A DNA stretch of 64,000 bases from Gammaproteobacteria bacterium (GTDB taxonomy: Bacteria; Pseudomonadota; Gammaproteobacteria; Chromatiales; Chromatiaceae): NCBI GenBank assembly GCA_020445255.1, contig JAGRGY010000011.1:98862-162861 (forward strand), given 5' to 3'. This document shows positions 10,498-19,201 of this stretch, piece after piece. The notes under the pieces were generated by a model. The model saw only the letters and a list, made by a program, of their open reading frames with translations. It was not told where the DNA came from and made no database searches. The position numbers and the translations under genes are program-made. Each line of letters opens with the position of its first letter. The first letter of the stretch is position 1.

Positions 10498-11343
10498 TCA
10501 CGCGGTGCGCGCGATCGCTTTCTCGAGCAGGGCGAGGAAGTCCGCCTCGTCGCGCACCTGTGCGACTTCGCGCGAGGTGACCGTGTAGCCCTGCTCGGCG
10601 ATCTTTTCGTAGCGTGGGATACGCGAACGGAACAGGCGTGGGAACACCCAGCGCGTGAACGCGTTCGGATCCATCTGGGCCGCGTAGCCGAGGCCGTTGT
10701 CGTCGAGGTACACCTTGAGCTGTTCGACCAGGAACTCGGGCCTATAGTAGAGCGGCTTGGGATCGCTCTGCGCGCGCGCGATCAGCTTCTGCTCCTCGTC
10801 GGCATCGGTCACCTGGATGTACAGCATCAACGTGTGCTCGACCAGCAGGTCAATGACGCCCGGCTCGTCGAGTTCGCACAGCGAACCGCCGACATCGTTG
10901 ACGAAGTGGTCGTAACCGTAGATCTTCTGCGCCTTGTCGATGAAGCACGGCACGTCGTACATCGCGGCGATCTCGGCATCCCGGTACAGGGCCTGGCGAC
11001 GCTGGAAGTCCTCGAGCGGCACGCCGCCGAATTCCGGGTCACCGAGCTTGCCGACGAACGACAGCACCGGACCGAGATCCGACACCTTGATGTTGTTGCG
11101 GATGTAGATCCAGTCGTTGCGCAGCAGCTCGCTGAGGAATGGCACCTGCATCGCCTGTTCCTTGATCAGGTCAAGGATGCTTTCGTCGAGATACCGCGTG
11201 CCGATCCGGTAGTCGCCCGAATAGTGGTACCAGCCGTAGCGCCGCAACAAGGCCGACAGGTAGGTCTTGCCAACGCCGGACATCCCCAGCAGCGTGACCT
11301 TTTTCTGTTTCCAGTTACGGAATTCCCCGACAGTGAACTTCAC
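10498..11343 (-). CDS. P-loop ATPase of unknown function linked to metA
   Basis: A 281-residue protein with an N-terminal Walker A, GMSGVGKT (about 20-27), inside a kinase-like P-loop start. A Tyr-rich stretch (YHYSGDYRIGTRYLD) follows. No ABC signature, AAA+ sensor or kinase lid is recognised. It is cytoplasmic by composition. It lies 10 bp upstream of metA on the same strand, so the two are probably co-transcribed. The role is not known; a nucleotide-dependent step connected to methionine or folate metabolism is only a guess. Confidence 0.75.
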   Translation of the reverse strand: MKFTVGEFRNWKQKKVTLLGMSGVGKTYLSALLRRYGWYHYSGDYRIGTRYLDESILDLIKEQAMQVPFLSELLRNDWIYIRNNIKVSDLGPVLSFVGKLGDPEFGGVPLEDFQRRQALYRDAEIAAMYDVPCFIDKAQKIYGYDHFVNDVGGSLCELDEPGVIDLLVEHTLMLYIQVTDADEEQKLIARAQSDPKPLYYRPEFLVEQLKVYLDDNGLGYAAQMDPNAFTRWVFPRLFRSRIPRYEKIAEQGYTVTSREVAQVRDEADFLALLEKAIARTA

Positions 11344-11421
11344 GACTCGCTCCGGCGTTGGGCCCAGCCGGGCATTATCCGCTATCCGGCCGGGTGCTGG
11401 AAATCGCGTGCCTCCGCGACG

Positions 11422-12189
11422 TCAGCCGGCGCGCCGCAGATCGGGCCGAATCGGGTCGAGCTTGTACCGCCCGCCACGCACTGCGACCTCGTAGCCATGG
11501 CGACGCAGTTGCGCCGCGGCCAGCTCCGACTCGTAGTGGTAGAGCACGAGGCGTTCACGCAGTTCGTGCGGATAGCAGCGCTCGATGTCGTCGATGCCGG
11601 CGTGCGAGGGGTTGCCGTCCAGCGCGCAGTCGTGAAACACGCGTTCGCCGGCGGCGGCGAAACGCGCCAGCACGTCCGCGATCGGCCGGGTATCACCGGT
11701 GTACAGGAAGTAATCGGCCAGGGCCAGGCCGAACGCACTGCGGTAGCCGTGGTGGTCGACCGTGAACACGTCGAACAGCCGTCCCGCGTGCCAGAAATGG
11801 TCGCCAACCGGGACGAGTTGGAAGCGGTCCCAGAAATTCATGCCACCCTCGGCCAGCTTGAACGGCTCCTCGCCGAGCAGCCGGTGCAGACGTTCGACGA
11901 TCGCAGCCGGCACGTACAGCCGCACCGGCGGCAATGCCGTCTGCTCGCAGGCGAGGCGATAGAAGAGGTTCTCCAGGCCACCGACATGGTCGAGATGGGT
12001 GTGCGTGATGAACAGCGCCTCGGGCAGCGTCGCATACTGATCGACGTAGCCCGGCAGCACCGTCGGTCCACAGTCGATCAGCAGCAGCGGTGCACCCACA
12101 TCATCCTCGAGCACCGCCGCGGCGTTGCCCAGCTCGTGCGCCGCCGCGTTTCCCACACCGAGAAAACGCAGATGCAGAACGTCCGACAT
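11422..12189 (-). CDS. MBL-fold metallo-hydrolase
   Basis: A 255-residue metallo-beta-lactamase-fold hydrolase. The metal motif HTHLDHVGG is complete near residue 83, and later ligands include TGDTRP and the His in VDHHGYRS. It resembles the RNase Z/ElaC-like or PqsE-like subgroup by its short form and lack of fused domains. The start ATG at 12189 overlaps no neighbour and the 122-bp gap to the divergent MFS gene should hold the promoters. Substrate unknown. Likely the first gene of the leftward group. Confidence 0.88.
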   Translation of the reverse strand: MSDVLHLRFLGVGNAAAHELGNAAAVLEDDVGAPLLLIDCGPTVLPGYVDQYATLPEALFITHTHLDHVGGLENLFYRLACEQTALPPVRLYVPAAIVERLHRLLGEEPFKLAEGGMNFWDRFQLVPVGDHFWHAGRLFDVFTVDHHGYRSAFGLALADYFLYTGDTRPIADVLARFAAAGERVFHDCALDGNPSHAGIDDIERCYPHELRERLVLYHYESELAAAQLRRHGYEVAVRGGRYKLDPIRPDLRRAG

Positions 12190-12311
12190 CGAAAACTCCA
12201 GACCCCGGCAAAGCGGTCATTATACCGTTGCCCGTGACATTGGCTCGACAGGCCACTCCCTGCCGCGGCGCGGTCCTGTACTTGGCCGCCCGCCAGACAT
12301 AGGCTCGCGAC

Positions 12312-13481
12312 ATGGGCATCCGCAACACCTTCATCGTCGTCTACTGCACCGTCGTCGGGTTCGCGGTGCTGTATGCCACCCAGCCGCTGCTGCCATTGTT
12401 GGCCGCCCAGTGGGGGCGCCCGGTGGGCGACACGGCGCTGCTGACCACGGCGACGATGGTGCCGCTGGCACTCGGCCCCCTGCTGTACGGCTATGTGCTG
12501 GAACGCGTCTCGACCAAGCACATGCTCACCGCCGGGTTCAGCGTGCTGACGCTGGCCCAGTTCGCGATCAGCCTCGGTCCCGACTACCCGGTGTTTTTCG
12601 TGCTGCGCACAATCGAGGGCACGATGCTGCCGGCGATCTTCACCGCGTTGATGACCTACAGTTCGTCGGCCGGTGGTCACGACCGCACCCGGCGCAACAT
12701 CACCGTGTACATCGCCGCGACCATCGCCGGCGGCTACAGCGGCCGCGTGCTCAGCGGCATCATCACCGACCTCGCCGGCTGGCAGGCGGCATTCCTGTTC
12801 TGGGCGGTTGCCGCGCTGCTGGCCACCCTGCTGACGACCCGGCTGGCGTCCGATCCGCGCCTGCGTCTCGGCAAGGTCCACCTGGCCGAGATTCGCGCAC
12901 TGGCCCGGCGCCCGGTGTATGCCGAGGGACTGGGCAGCGCTTTCCTACTGTTCTTCGTGTTCGCGGCAATGCTGAATTTCCTGCCCTTCCACATGCGTGA
13001 CAATGACCCGGCCATCTCCCAGAGCGAGATCGCGCTGGTCTACACCGGCTATCTGATCGGCGTCGCGATCTCACTGGCCTCGCTGCGCCTGGTGCGGCTG
13101 TTCGGCGGCGAACGCCGCACGCTGGTGGCCGGGAGCCTGGTCTACCTGGCCGGCACCGCGGCATTCGCCCTGCCCGGCAACGGTTTCGCCTACCTGTCGA
13201 TGCTGCTGTTCGCGGCAGGCATGTTCACGCTGCACAGCGTGTTGTCGGCGTTTCTGAACCACCTGGAGACGGAACGCAAGGGCCTGATCAACGGTCTATA
13301 CGTTTCGGCGTATTACACCGGCGGTGCGCTCGGCTCGTACCTGCCCGGGTTCCTGTATCTGGAGTTCGGCTGGACGGCCTTCGTCGCCTTTCTGATGGCG
13401 TCGCTGTTTGCCTTGACCGCATTGAGTCTGGCGCTGCGGCACGCACCACAGACCACGACGTCGGACCGCCGCGGGGACTGA
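12312..13481 (+). CDS. Major facilitator superfamily transporter
   Basis: A 389-residue inner-membrane transporter with about 12 hydrophobic helices in two six-helix halves. The loop between helices 2 and 3 has a degenerate MFS motif near ERVSTKHMLTAGF. The YnfM-like start YATQPLLPLLA is typical of the arabinose/DHA-type efflux families. No clear ribosome site precedes the ATG. The ligand is unknown; a drug or metabolite exporter is most likely. It lies 6 bp before the cytochrome b561 gene. Confidence 0.85.
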   Translation: MGIRNTFIVVYCTVVGFAVLYATQPLLPLLAAQWGRPVGDTALLTTATMVPLALGPLLYGYVLERVSTKHMLTAGFSVLTLAQFAISLGPDYPVFFVLRTIEGTMLPAIFTALMTYSSSAGGHDRTRRNITVYIAATIAGGYSGRVLSGIITDLAGWQAAFLFWAVAALLATLLTTRLASDPRLRLGKVHLAEIRALARRPVYAEGLGSAFLLFFVFAAMLNFLPFHMRDNDPAISQSEIALVYTGYLIGVAISLASLRLVRLFGGERRTLVAGSLVYLAGTAAFALPGNGFAYLSMLLFAAGMFTLHSVLSAFLNHLETERKGLINGLYVSAYYTGGALGSYLPGFLYLEFGWTAFVAFLMASLFALTALSLALRHAPQTTTSDRRGD

Positions 13482-13487
13482 GACCGT

Positions 13488-14054
13488 ATGCAATGGACCA
13501 ACACGAGCAATGGTTATGGCAGCACGGCCATCGCGCTGCACTGGCTCAGTGTCGCCGCGGTCGCAATCCTAATCCCGCTCGGCCTGTGGATGACCGACCT
13601 CGACTACTACGACCCCTGGTACGTCAAGGGGCCCGATATCCACCGTGCACTGGGTGTGCTGTTCGCGATCGTGCTGCTGCTGCGTCTCACCGTGCGCCTG
13701 ACGCAGCAACGACCGGTCCCACTGACGTCGTCACCCGCGCAGGCGGCGGGCGTGCGTTGGGTCCATCGGTTGCTGTACCTGCTGCCGGGACTGCTGGTCA
13801 TCAGCGGCTACCTGGTTTCGACCGCCGACGGCCGGGCCGTCGACGTGTTCGACTGGTTCAGCGTCCCGGCGACGCTGCATGGCATCGAGCACCAGGCGGA
13901 CATCGCCGGCGACGTACACTTCGCGCTGGCGATGACGCTGCTCGGCGTCGTCGCCGCGCACGCCGGTGCGGCATTCCATCATCATTTCATCGCGCGCGAC
14001 GCAACGCTGCGTCGAATGCTGCGCCCCGGCACCGCATCGAGCCAAACGAATTGA
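13488..14054 (+). CDS. Cytochrome b561
   Basis: A 188-residue di-heme b-type cytochrome of the CybB family with four membrane helices. Candidate heme ligands are His in ALHWLSVAAV (near residue 18), HRALGVL (about 48) and the C-terminal HFALAMTLLGVVAAHAGAAFHHH. It would move electrons from quinol to an acceptor in the membrane. It lies 6 bp downstream of the MFS gene and 21 bp before YceI, the usual partner gene, so b561 and YceI form a unit. Confidence 0.88.
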   Translation: MQWTNTSNGYGSTAIALHWLSVAAVAILIPLGLWMTDLDYYDPWYVKGPDIHRALGVLFAIVLLLRLTVRLTQQRPVPLTSSPAQAAGVRWVHRLLYLLPGLLVISGYLVSTADGRAVDVFDWFSVPATLHGIEHQADIAGDVHFALAMTLLGVVAAHAGAAFHHHFIARDATLRRMLRPGTASSQTN

Positions 14055-14075
14055 CACCAAGACGAGGAGATACCG

Positions 14076-14654
14076 ATGTCAAGAAACCTGCTGTCGCTCA
14101 TTGCCGCCGGCCTGTTCGCCGGTGGTTCGGCAACGGCCGTCGCCGACGACTACGTCATCGATTCCAAGGGCGCCCACGCCTTCATCCAGTTCCAGATCAA
14201 ACACCTCGGATACAGCTGGCTAATCGGCCGCTTCAACACCTTCGCCGGAGAATTCAGCTATGACGAAAACAACCCCGCTGCATCCAAGGTGAGCGTGCTG
14301 ATCGACGCCGCGAGCGTCGATTCCAACCATGCCGAACGCGACAAGCACCTGCGCAACGAGGATTTCCTCGAGGTCGACAAGTTCCCCGAGGCACGTTTCG
14401 TCAGCACCGCGTATCGCCCAACCGGCGAGGGCACCGGTGTGCTCGCGGGCGAACTGACGCTGCACGGGATCACCCGCCCGATAACGATCGACGTCACGCA
14501 CATCGGTGCGGGGCCCGACCCATGGGGCGGCTACCGCCGCGGTTTCGAGGGACGCACGCAGTTTGCACTGGCCGATTTCGGGATCAAGAAGAACCTCGGG
14601 CCGGCATCCAAAGAGGTGACCCTGTGGCTCGGCGTCGAGGGCATCCGCCGCTGA
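14076..14654 (+). CDS. YceI family periplasmic protein
   Basis: A 192-residue lipocalin-like periplasmic protein. The signal peptide (about 1-22, ending in ATAVADD) precedes the family pattern FIQFQIKHLGYSWLIGRF. The ending DFGIKKNLGPASKEVTLWLG is also typical. YceI proteins bind polyisoprenoids. It has a good GAGGAGA site before the ATG and follows cytochrome b561, as in many proteobacteria. A quinone-related role with b561 is plausible. Confidence 0.92.
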   Translation: MSRNLLSLIAAGLFAGGSATAVADDYVIDSKGAHAFIQFQIKHLGYSWLIGRFNTFAGEFSYDENNPAASKVSVLIDAASVDSNHAERDKHLRNEDFLEVDKFPEARFVSTAYRPTGEGTGVLAGELTLHGITRPITIDVTHIGAGPDPWGGYRRGFEGRTQFALADFGIKKNLGPASKEVTLWLGVEGIRR

Positions 14655-14777
14655 CGCACGGCCGCCCGCGACGAGGAGCCGGTACGTCGGGTGCATCGGC
14701 GCCCGTCGCGTCGGGATTCAAGCGGCAGCGGGCGTTGCCGACTATGCTGGGACTACCCAACGCGTCGTCCCGGTTCC

Positions 14778-15299
14778 ATGCAGCAGCGTCTTACGCAACG
14801 CCGTACCGCATTCCTCTGCGCCCTCGCCGGCGCGGGGCTGAGCGTGCTGGTCGGCGCCTGCGCCGCCCCGCACCGACACGACACCTTGCCGCTGCAGACG
14901 CGCCAGGACCTGCCACCGGCGCCGGTGTCGCGGGCGCGCGCCGACCTGATCCGCGTGACGGCACGCCAGATCGGCGCCCCTTACCGGTTTGGTGGTAACA
15001 CGCGGCGCGGCTTCGACTGCAGCGGTCTGGTGCAGTTCGTCCACCGCCAAGTCGGCATTGGCATACCGCGCACGGCGGAGGAACAGTGGTCGCAGGCGCG
15101 CATACCGCGGCGCCGACACCTGGTCCCCGGCGACCTGCTGTTCTTCGCGATCGACGGCGACAAGTTGCGTCACGTGGGCATCTACGAGGGCGGCGGTGTG
15201 TTCATCCACGCGCCGTCGTCAGGCAAGCAGGTGTCACGCGCGTCGCTCGACAATCCTTACTGGCAACGGCGCATGATCGGCGCCAGGACCTTCCTGTAG
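14778..15299 (+). CDS. NlpC/P60 family lipoprotein, putative endopeptidase
   Basis: A 173-residue cell-wall hydrolase. An N-terminal lipobox LVGAC (about 24-28) indicates a lipoprotein. The NlpC/P60 domain has the Cys in RGFDCSGLVQF, the His in LRHVGIYEGG, and the third polar position in FIHAPSSG. The start ATG at 14778 was chosen because it leads directly into the signal; in-frame codons farther upstream encode no signal. It resembles Spr/MepS-type DL-endopeptidases. It faces the BON/LysM gene, 48 bp away. Confidence 0.88.
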   Translation: MQQRLTQRRTAFLCALAGAGLSVLVGACAAPHRHDTLPLQTRQDLPPAPVSRARADLIRVTARQIGAPYRFGGNTRRGFDCSGLVQFVHRQVGIGIPRTAEEQWSQARIPRRRHLVPGDLLFFAIDGDKLRHVGIYEGGGVFIHAPSSGKQVSRASLDNPYWQRRMIGARTFL

Positions 15300-15347
15300 C
15301 GACCTGACGGCGCCCACTCACGGACGCACGCCGTCGCCTTCTGTGGA

Positions 15348-15785
15348 TCACCAGGTCTTGGGCGGGATACGGATCTTCTGTCCCGGATAGATCAGGTCCG
15401 GGTCCTTGATCACCTCGCGATTGGCTTCGAACAGCTTCGGATAGTCCATGGCATTGCCGTAGTAGTGCCGCGCGATCTTCGACAGCGTGTCACCTTTTAC
15501 GATGGTGTAGTACTCGACGGCCGGCTCGGGTTCAGGTGCCTGCATGGCGTCGATCTTCACTTCGGACACGCCCTGCACGTTGCCGGCGATCAGCACCGTC
15601 TTCTCGAGCGCCTCGGACGTTGCCGCCTTGCCACCTAGGTGAACCACGCCATCCTCGAACCGCACATCGAGATCCTCGACCCCCGGGTTGGCCGCGTTGA
15701 TGCTCTGCTTGATCTTTTCTGCTGGATCGTCGCCGGCGCCAAAAAGTTTCTTGCCAAGGTCCTTGGCGAAGTCGAACAGGCCCAT
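15348..15785 (-). CDS. BON and LysM domain protein (YgaU/Kbp-like)
   Basis: A 145-residue protein. A BON domain (about 25-80, with VHLGGKAATSEALEK) is followed by a LysM domain (about 92-142, with YTIVKGDTLSKIARHYYG and DPDLIYPGQKIRIP). The length and order match E. coli YgaU/Kbp, a potassium-binding protein, and no signal peptide is seen. The ATG at 15785 has a strong AGAGGAGG site. It is separated by about 110 bp from the patatin gene upstream on the same strand. Confidence 0.9.
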   Translation of the reverse strand: MGLFDFAKDLGKKLFGAGDDPAEKIKQSINAANPGVEDLDVRFEDGVVHLGGKAATSEALEKTVLIAGNVQGVSEVKIDAMQAPEPEPAVEYYTIVKGDTLSKIARHYYGNAMDYPKLFEANREVIKDPDLIYPGQKIRIPPKTW

Positions 15786-15894
15786 GATCGCCTCCTCTGG
15801 TTTTGTCGTTGTCGTTACTTGAGCGCCGTTGCGACGTCCCACCCCCCCGATTCTAAGCGGACGCAGCATGCACACGCCACGCCACGCCAGGGAC

Positions 15895-17076
15895 TCAGAA
15901 CCCCCGGAAATACTTCGCGCTGTCGACGTACTTGCCCGCGTATACGGTGCCCACACGCTGGATGTCGGCGATATGGTCGGTGCTGTCCATCTTGGACATC
16001 GCCTCTGCACTGATCTTCGCCAGGCCGAGCTTGCGCAGTCCTTCCGCCGTAACATCCGGGTTGTAGCGCACATAGGCAAAGTGCCGCTTCGGGTCCTTTC
16101 CCCAGTCCGATTTCCTGACCACCAGGTCGCCCACCTCGCGATCGATCGGCTCACCGAACCGGCATTCTCCGATGATGCGGCAACTCATGTCCCAACCGTC
16201 CGAGGCCGCATTCATCAGCGCCGACGGGATGTTCTTGGCGTGGTCGAGCAGCCACAGATCGCCCTCGGTCAGGTTCGGCCGCGCGTTGGCCGCCCGTCCG
16301 GTGCCGACCGATACGATCAGCATTTTGTCGACACCCGTCTCCCAGTTGATGCCGTACGGAGCCGCGGTCGCCATCTGGTACGCGAGACAGGCGGGATTGT
16401 TGTACGTGGTCACGCCGCCGTCGACGAACACGAAGCTGTAGGGCTTTTCGGTGCCCTCGCCCAGTGTGACGATCTCGGGCGGAAAGAAGGTCGGCGCCGC
16501 CGTGCTGGCGCGAACCAGCTGCCACAGCGGCAGGCGCAGGTTGCAGTCGGGCCGCTCGGCCTGGTTGTACTTGCCGAACGGGTTGTTGCTGATCGGCCAC
16601 GGCGAGTCGGTGGTGTGATTGCGCAGCACCATCATCAACAGCGTGCGCAGGCCTTCGTCGCCAAGTGTCGCCTTGGGTTTGCGCCGCCCGCCCGGCGCGG
16701 GATAGCCGAGCGCCGTGTCGAGTTCATGCTGCAGCTTTTGCGCCAAGGGCTCGTCGTTGTAGCTGTAGCGTAGCCGCTGCAGTATCGACGCCTTGTCGAA
16801 CATCTGCTCCCCGCTGTCGACGTAGAACGTGCGAATCTGATCGGTCGACATGCCGCACGAGATGCAGGCGGCAATGATCGCGCCGGTGCTCGTACCACAG
16901 GTGAAATCGAACCAGTCGGCGAGCACCAGATCCGGATTGCCTGTGCTTTCGCGCAGCTGCGCCTCGATCGCGGCCAGGATCTCCACCGACATCAGCCCCA
17001 ATATCCCGCCACCGTCACAGGCAAGAATCTTCTTTGGCCCGGCGGTCTGCATACGTTCGCGCAGTTGCTTCTGCAT
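15895..17076 (-). CDS. Patatin-like phospholipase
   Basis: A 393-residue phospholipase A of the patatin family. The oxyanion motif DGGGILG (21-27), nucleophile Ser63 in GTSTG and catalytic Asp219 in VDGG are all present, so it should be active. No signal peptide or membrane helix is seen. The ATG at 17076 was chosen because it lies 26 bp after the upstream gene's stop. Its partner is the TIR-like/TPR/SLOG protein, read first. In known conflict systems, patatins of this sort degrade the host membrane when a sensor signals (inference). A T6SS lipase effector is the alternative, because VgrG is near. Confidence 0.88.
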   Translation of the reverse strand: MQKQLRERMQTAGPKKILACDGGGILGLMSVEILAAIEAQLRESTGNPDLVLADWFDFTCGTSTGAIIAACISCGMSTDQIRTFYVDSGEQMFDKASILQRLRYSYNDEPLAQKLQHELDTALGYPAPGGRRKPKATLGDEGLRTLLMMVLRNHTTDSPWPISNNPFGKYNQAERPDCNLRLPLWQLVRASTAAPTFFPPEIVTLGEGTEKPYSFVFVDGGVTTYNNPACLAYQMATAAPYGINWETGVDKMLIVSVGTGRAANARPNLTEGDLWLLDHAKNIPSALMNAASDGWDMSCRIIGECRFGEPIDREVGDLVVRKSDWGKDPKRHFAYVRYNPDVTAEGLRKLGLAKISAEAMSKMDSTDHIADIQRVGTVYAGKYVDSAKYFRGF

Positions 17077-17101
17077 GATTTCGGCCCCCGCAGAAAAATA
17101 A

Positions 17102-19108
17102 TCAGTCGTTTTCTTGATCGAGCGCTCGCGTGTCGATCCAGTGGACCTGGCCGGTACGCTTGGCCACCTCGCCATACATGTGCGCCGTGCCGCCCGGTCC
17201 GTCGCCGCCACCTCCGTTCCAGAGGCAGACGAAATGCACCTTTTCGATGCCCCACGACAAGGCGGTATACAGCAGCCACAGGTTGCAGCGCTCGTAAGGA
17301 TAGCCCTGTTCGGCATAGGCGGGGGAATCACCCAACTCTTGCGGTGCCGCGAGAATCGGATTGCGCAGTTTCTGACGCACGGCGAGATAGCGCTGCCGCC
17401 AATGCTCGCCGCACCGGATGACCGAGCGCACCATGAACTCGGGCTCCATGAACGGCAGCAACCAGGTCATGTGTACGTCGCGCGCCTCGCAGGCCTCGGC
17501 GAACAGCAGGTCACCACCGCAGGCGCCCTGCGTCAGCGCGAGATCTTCGGGGCCTGCGCCGAGTTCATCGAGTACGGCTTCGATGCGTCGCTTGGCGACA
17601 TCCACCATCTGTTCAGGAAAGCGGGGTTCGGCGCGATCGGGGGCATCGACCATGTGGCCGCTGAACAGCAACACCCGACGTGGCTCCCACTCGCGACCGG
17701 GCATGGGCAGACGCGCTATCGCACGGTCGAACACGCTCAGGCCGGCGTCGACACGTTCGGAGGCGAATCCGAGGTCGCGCAGCAGCTGCAGCTGGGCCCG
17801 ACTGGAATCCAGCGCGAACCAGTCATCATGATTGATGGCGATTGCGTCCAGGTAGGCGTCCTGCACGGTTGTCGGTGAACCGACCAGCACCTCGAGATCG
17901 CCGATCGAGGCGCGTGCCCAGTAGCGTGCGTCGGGGTCCTCCTCGCACTCGGCGGCGAACCGTACCGCACCTGCGAAGACCGCGATACGCGCGTCGTACA
18001 TATCGTCGCCGGTCAGAAACCGGTAAAGGTGCATCAGCGTGAGCGCATTGACGCCGGAATAGTAATGCTTGGGGTCGATGCGGAAGGCCTTCTCGTAGCA
18101 GTCGATCGCCTCACGCAGGCGCGCCTTCTCGAAACGCGCGTCGTCGACACGCTGCTCTTCCGTCGAACCGGGGGTATGCCAGCTCGCCGTCCAGGCGTCT
18201 TTTTCGACGCGTCCGAGCAGGGCCCAGGTCTCGGCGTCATCCTTGTTCTGTTGCAACATCGCGGTGTAGTGCGCGCGGGCGGTGTCGATCCGGTAACCGC
18301 CTTCGCCGCGTGCGGCGAGACGCTGCAGGCACATGCCCTTTTCGCGCAGCCCGTTGCGGTTGGTCGGTTCGATCGCGAGACCCTTCTCGAGCTGCTCGAG
18401 TGCGAAGCGGTAGTGGCCCGTCCTGCGCAACGCCTTGCCGGCACGGATCCACGCCGCAGCGCGAAACGCGGACACCGGCGCCTCGTCGGCCAACACCAGC
18501 ATGTCGCCGACACGACCGCGCTGACGCGCCTGCACGATGCGTCGCTCCCAATCGTTGTAGGCGTCCCAGAACTCGCGCAGATCGCCGACCCGCAGGCTGC
18601 GCCAGTCGGGCTCGACCAGGCTGGGGATCAGCTTGTACACCGGGCTCATCTTGCGCCCATGCCAGGATTCCATCGTCTTCGCGATCATCTCCGTCAGCCG
18701 ATGGCGGTCGTCGGCGAGACTGTCCGGGTCCGGGCCGCCGTCACGCAAGGCATAGCTGACCTTGCGGTCGGTGTACACGTCGAACGCCTTGGTCGCCCGC
18801 CCACCGGATATCAGCACCACGCCGCGCGCGCGCAGCGCGTGGCGCACGCCGAGTTCATACCATACGTTGGGGTTGTCGATCGTGAGATCGACGACGACCA
18901 GGTCGGCGATCAGCAGTTCCTGGAACATGTCGACGCGAATATCGCCACCCCGCATCTCCTCGTCGGCACGAAACGCGAACAGGCCCGCATCGTCGAGGGC
19001 CGGACGGATCAGTTCCTCGTAAACCCGGTTGAAGTCGACCGGTGCGCCATCCGGGCCCGGCTTCGTGCCAAAGGGCATGGCGACGAATGCGTGCGGCTTG
19101 ATGCTCAC
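17102..19108 (-). CDS. TIR/deoxyribosyltransferase-like, TPR and SLOG-like multidomain protein
   Basis: A 668-residue protein with three parts. Residues 5-100 form a TIR- or nucleoside-deoxyribosyltransferase-like Rossmann domain: AFVAMPFG, RADEEMRGG and DLTIDNPNVWYELG, with Glu85 as candidate catalytic residue. The middle (about 190-450) is helical and TPR-like (ALEQLEKGLAIEPTNRNGL). The C-terminal third (from about 475) has a SLOG-like pattern: RRVLLFSGHM and LALTQGACGGDLLFAEACE. It starts at a GTG with a GAGGAGA site. It lies 26 bp upstream of the patatin gene. I infer that it senses a threat and makes or binds a nucleotide that controls the lipase. Confidence 0.72.
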   Translation of the reverse strand: MSIKPHAFVAMPFGTKPGPDGAPVDFNRVYEELIRPALDDAGLFAFRADEEMRGGDIRVDMFQELLIADLVVVDLTIDNPNVWYELGVRHALRARGVVLISGGRATKAFDVYTDRKVSYALRDGGPDPDSLADDRHRLTEMIAKTMESWHGRKMSPVYKLIPSLVEPDWRSLRVGDLREFWDAYNDWERRIVQARQRGRVGDMLVLADEAPVSAFRAAAWIRAGKALRRTGHYRFALEQLEKGLAIEPTNRNGLREKGMCLQRLAARGEGGYRIDTARAHYTAMLQQNKDDAETWALLGRVEKDAWTASWHTPGSTEEQRVDDARFEKARLREAIDCYEKAFRIDPKHYYSGVNALTLMHLYRFLTGDDMYDARIAVFAGAVRFAAECEEDPDARYWARASIGDLEVLVGSPTTVQDAYLDAIAINHDDWFALDSSRAQLQLLRDLGFASERVDAGLSVFDRAIARLPMPGREWEPRRVLLFSGHMVDAPDRAEPRFPEQMVDVAKRRIEAVLDELGAGPEDLALTQGACGGDLLFAEACEARDVHMTWLLPFMEPEFMVRSVIRCGEHWRQRYLAVRQKLRNPILAAPQELGDSPAYAEQGYPYERCNLWLLYTALSWGIEKVHFVCLWNGGGGDGPGGTAHMYGEVAKRTGQVHWIDTRALDQEND

Positions 19109-19201
19109 GGTCGATCTCCTCGCTGACAATCCGCCGGTCAGCATAACACCGCTGCACACGGTTCACGGGGTCGATCGCCGCCGTGCGCGCCGGACGGTAT
19201 C

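Noticed and set aside
9258..10580. Plus-strand open frame of 440 codons opposite metA
   Set aside because: MetA on the minus strand has catalytic residues and family motifs; the plus frame is a shadow.
10456..12237. Long plus-strand open frame opposite the P-loop and MBL genes
   Set aside because: Its sequence is the antisense of two clear genes with motifs. No ribosome site is seen.
15306..15335. Inverted repeat GACGGCG...CGCCGTC between two convergent genes
   Set aside because: The loop is 16 nt and no T-run follows, so it is not a convincing terminator.
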